NCBI GenBank assembly: GCA_050260775.1
Contig: JBLNCP010000043.1
Coordinates: 62,001-126,000, forward strand
Reading direction: 5' to 3'
Length of the DNA: 64,000 bases
Source of the DNA: CALABS01 sp050260775
GTDB taxonomy: Bacteria > Pseudomonadota > Alphaproteobacteria > Rhodospirillales > Magnetospirillaceae
Part shown: piece after piece, positions 61,868-64,000 of the stretch
Numbering within the stretch: the first letter of the stretch is position 1
Layout of the letters: every line of letters begins with the position of its first letter
The notes under the pieces: generated by a model
The model's database searches: none
What the model was told of the DNA's origin: nothing
Seen by the model: the letters and a program-made list of their open reading frames with translations, nothing else
Position numbers and translations under genes: made by a program

Positions 61868-62509
61868 GTGAGCTTCTTTGTTTGGAGTAAGATGCAATCG
61901 GAGGCTGGACAGGGCCTGACAGCAATCATTGCTCGCAAGGAGGCCGAACGTAAGGCCGGGAACGGCGTGTTCTGGTGGGGCATAGGAAACAGCCTCGGTA
62001 CGGCGGTTCATGATGCCGCCAGATTGAGCGGCGGCCATTTGCCAGTCCTCTTTTCCAAGATGCTGTCCCGTCCGAAAGCCCAGGACAGCGCCCCCGATAG
62101 CGTGGTTCTTTGGACCAAATGGGTCGATGGTGATGGGCAAGAGCAAGATGTTCCGCCGCATGTCCTTGTGACGAGCCGTGCGGCTGAGGGAAAGCGGAAC
62201 CATTACGCATTGGCCTGCTACTCTAAGAGCGCCCTCACCATCAAAGACCATGGCCCCTTCGATCCGACAAATTGCCGCACTCTGGCCGGGAAGTGCCCAG
62301 GGGCTTCCCAGGTTACAGCTTTGCTCACCGGTCCTATCGCACCACATGAGCAAGGCCCTTACTCCGAAGGGTTTCAGGTATCGCTGATTGCGCCGTACAT
62401 GGTGAAGTTGGTCGATGGTCGTTTGCTCGATCCCACCGAGAGGGATTTGATCTCGTTCTGGCCGCTCGGCGGGGTCTGGGACGACCTCGTTCAACGGCTC
62501 CGGGGATAG
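61868..62509 (+). CDS. unrecognised element protein, about 213 residues
   Basis: No family recognised with confidence. From GTG 61868 it begins VSFFVWSKM; a longer frame from ATG 61817 exists but its first residues look random. Conserved-looking parts are GNGVFWWGIGNSLG near residues 31-44 and HVLVTSRAAEGKRNHYALAC near 107. No membrane segment or signal peptide. Position beside recombinase and Vsr genes suggests an accessory or defence function, unproven. Confidence 0.65.
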   Translation: MSFFVWSKMQSEAGQGLTAIIARKEAERKAGNGVFWWGIGNSLGTAVHDAARLSGGHLPVLFSKMLSRPKAQDSAPDSVVLWTKWVDGDGQEQDVPPHVLVTSRAAEGKRNHYALACYSKSALTIKDHGPFDPTNCRTLAGKCPGASQVTALLTGPIAPHEQGPYSEGFQVSLIAPYMVKLVDGRLLDPTERDLISFWPLGGVWDDLVQRLRG

Positions 62510-62681
62510 CCTGGCGTCATTTTCTTTGACCCGCGCGCACTCCAGTTACGATCAGGGATCAATCCTCTCCACGGAACTCCCCGATGCCGCCTAGCCGTCG
62601 TGCAATTAATTGCAAACCTCCAAGGGTTCACATTCCCTTCAACCCTCCTTTCACCCAATGTGACGGCCTGGAGCAGGCCCG

Positions 62682-63368
62682 ATGAGCCGGTTCGTGGCGT
62701 ATTACCGGGTCAGCACCCAACGCCAAGGTGAAAGTGGTCTCGGCCTGGATGCCCAGCGCATGGCAGTGACCGCCTACCTTACCCGCACTTCCGGGCGCTT
62801 GGTCGCGGAGATCACCGAGGTTGAGAGTGGCAAGCGCAACGACCGCCCCAAGCTGGCCGAAGCATTATCAGCCTGCCGCATCCACAATGCCGTGCTGGTG
62901 ATCGCCAAGCTCGACCGCTTGGCCCGCAACGCCGCCTTCCTGCTGTCGCTGAAAGACGCCGGGGTGGAGTTCGTCGCGGTAGACATGCCGAACGCCAACC
63001 GGCTCACAGTCGGCATCATGGCGCTGGTGGCCGAGGATGAAGTGGAAAGGATCAGCGCACGAACCAAAGCGGCGCTCGCGGCGGCCAAGGCCAGAGGTGT
63101 CCGGCTGGGCAACCCCGGCAACCTGTCGAACCGCACCGTCGGCAGCGTGCGTGGAAATGAACGCCAAGCAGCCCTGGCCGACAAGCGGGCTGTTGATCTG
63201 CTGCCGGTCGTCGCCGCCATCCGTATCGCTGGCGCAACCACCCTGCGGGCCATAGCTGCCGAATTGAATGGCCGCGCCATCACAGCTCCGCGCGGAGGGG
63301 TCTGGACTGCGGCACAGGTGGTCCGTCTGCTCGACCGCATCCAGGCTGTTACCGCACGGGCGGGGTAG
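62682..63368 (+). CDS. serine recombinase (resolvase/invertase family)
   Basis: 228 residues. Catalytic domain with AYYRVSTQRQGESGLGLDAQ (nucleophile Ser11), ITEVESGKRNDRP, VIAKLDRLARN with the active-site arginines near residues 77-87, and EVERISARTKAAL at the E helix. The C-terminal part (LRAIAAELNGRAITAPRGGVWTA) is a short HTH. Size matches small resolvase/invertase proteins. It may resolve or invert part of the element, or be a remnant of another insertion. Confidence 0.93.
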   Translation: MSRFVAYYRVSTQRQGESGLGLDAQRMAVTAYLTRTSGRLVAEITEVESGKRNDRPKLAEALSACRIHNAVLVIAKLDRLARNAAFLLSLKDAGVEFVAVDMPNANRLTVGIMALVAEDEVERISARTKAALAAAKARGVRLGNPGNLSNRTVGSVRGNERQAALADKRAVDLLPVVAAIRIAGATTLRAIAAELNGRAITAPRGGVWTAAQVVRLLDRIQAVTARAG

Positions 63369-63477
63369 CGAAGGGTAGCGATTTTCAGGGCTCCTGCTGC
63401 CTGCCGATGCCCACCCCGCAGCGAAGGTGGTTCACATTGGGGGTGGGATCAGCCATCCTACAAGAAGGGCCACGGTT

Positions 63478-63906
63478 ATGGACAAGCTGACCCCCACCCG
63501 TCGCAGCGAGAACATGCGCCGCATCCGGGGCAAGGACACCGGCCCGGAGGTGGTGGTTCGCCGTGCGCTGAAGGGGATGGGCGTCGGGTATCGGTTGCAT
63601 GTCCGTGACCTTCCCGGATCGCCCGACATCGTGATGCGGGGGCGGAGACTGGTGCTGTTCGTGCACGGGTGCTTCTGGCATCAGCACGAGGGCTGTCCTA
63701 GGGCCTTCAGCCCCGCCACCCGGCGGGAGTGGTGGTCCGAGAAGTTCGAGAGGAACAAGGTTCGAGACAACGCGGCCCAGGCGGCATTGCGGGACCAGGG
63801 GTGGAGGGTGGAAGTGGTCTGGGAATGTGAGACCCGGAACGAGCCCCATCTGATGGAAAGGTTGGCTGAGATCGTGTTCGGCAGTGGCGCAGGGATAGCG
63901 AAATGA
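63478..63906 (+). CDS. vsr: very short patch repair endonuclease (Vsr)
   Basis: 142 residues. SENMRRIRGKDTGPEVVVRRAL at residues 10-31 and LPGSPDIVMRGRRLVLFVHGCFWHQH with the catalytic Asp, His and zinc-binding Cys/His set near residues 43-70; KFERNKVRDNAAQAALRDQGWRVEVVWEC completes the family pattern. Vsr nicks T:G mismatches arising from 5-methylcytosine deamination and usually accompanies a cytosine methyltransferase, not yet seen in this window. ATG 63478 chosen; the frame opens at 63427. Overlaps the next gene (ATGA). Confidence 0.95.
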   Translation: MDKLTPTRRSENMRRIRGKDTGPEVVVRRALKGMGVGYRLHVRDLPGSPDIVMRGRRLVLFVHGCFWHQHEGCPRAFSPATRREWWSEKFERNKVRDNAAQAALRDQGWRVEVVWECETRNEPHLMERLAEIVFGSGAGIAK

Positions 63907-64000
63907 GCGGCGGAACGGCTGTCAAGGCGAGGCTCTATGCGGCGCGTGGAACAGACGCGCCGTGGTACAAGGGCTGGGACTTGTCGGATGACGAGCGGGA
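63903..64000 (+). CDS. start of an unrecognised gene, cut by the window edge
   Basis: ATG at 63903 overlaps the vsr stop (ATGA). About 32 residues are visible, containing KARLYAARGTDAPWYKGWDL. The coupling to vsr suggests a co-functional partner such as a methyltransferase or another defence protein, but the visible part is too short to identify. Confidence 0.6.
   Translation, partial: MSGGTAVKARLYAARGTDAPWYKGWDLSDDER

Larger units (their letters stand above)
58608..64000. mobile_element. left end of an integrative element at tRNA-Ser, continuing past the window
   Basis: Directly after the tRNA lie a tyrosine recombinase, an excisionase-like HTH protein, unrecognised genes, a serine recombinase and a Vsr endonuclease. 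Gene density is lower and intergenic stretches are more AT-rich than in the core part. No copy of the tRNA 3' end is seen in the remaining 5.4 kb, so the other boundary lies beyond 64000. Confidence 0.75.

Overview
The window is GC-rich, densely packed bacterial chromosome. The large 180-kDa-type NAD glutamate dehydrogenase, the thrS-infC pair, a DUF1674/SDHAF4 gene and the general gene content point to an alphaproteobacterium, most likely of the Rhodospirillales (Magnetospirillum-like). That placement is inferred from gene content alone. About 58 kb is core chromosome dominated by surface-polysaccharide genes. The last 5.4 kb is the left end of an integrative element inserted at a tRNA-Ser gene.

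Layout. 1-657: 3' end of holA. 717-3872: rfbF-rfbG and, convergent to them, rfbH, which together make CDP-4-keto-6-deoxyglucose and its 3-deoxy derivative. 4009-8823: NAD-glutamate dehydrogenase. 8861-14019: gmhA, a GDP-mannose enzyme, a WecA-like lipid-carrier sugar-phosphate transferase and an asparagine-synthase-like amidotransferase. 14066-28062 (minus strand): one long run of 13 genes, mostly joined by ATGA-type overlaps. It carries rfbB, rfbA, a 3,4-ketoisomerase and an aminotransferase for a dTDP-3-amino-3,6-dideoxyhexose, an acyltransferase and a formyltransferase-like protein. It also carries a TagF-like transferase, a GT2, an ABC exporter and four genes resembling the Campylobacter jejuni phosphoramidate pathway (Cj1415, Cj1416, Cj1417, Cj1418). 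28149-33786 (minus): a phosphoesterase, a WbpM/FlaA1-type dehydratase and three glycosyltransferases. 33900-38290 (plus): a GT2, a second rfbF, a C-methyltransferase, a 3,5-epimerase and a reductase, a probable route to a branched or methylated CDP-deoxysugar. 38287-40192 (minus): a UDP-sugar dehydrogenase and an acetyltransferase.

40320-58404 is mostly housekeeping: purH, gmhB, rsmB, an MFS transporter, a secreted nuclease, an SDHAF4-like gene, an O-antigen ligase-like gene, htpX, a DUF2478/DUF364 fusion beside moaA, nadK, an AbrB-family membrane protein, WbuC, an alpha/beta hydrolase, two more glycosyltransferases, thrS and infC. infC probably starts at ATA and ends in a hairpin terminator.

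58518-58607 is tRNA-Ser(CGA). Immediately downstream lie a tyrosine recombinase, an excisionase-like HTH protein, two unrecognised proteins, a serine recombinase, a Vsr endonuclease and the start of another gene.

The most notable system is the phosphoramidate set. Glutamine kinase (18366-20744), cytidylyltransferase (16917-17729), CDP-glutamine amidohydrolase (17735-18376) and CysC-like kinase (22055-22573) are all present inside one apparent operon with amino-deoxysugar genes. No O-methyltransferase is visible there, and a conserved-looking unknown protein (21474-22058) and a TagF-like transferase are embedded among them. This suggests that a surface glycan of this organism carries a phosphoramidate, possibly unmethylated, attached by a different type of transferase than in Campylobacter.
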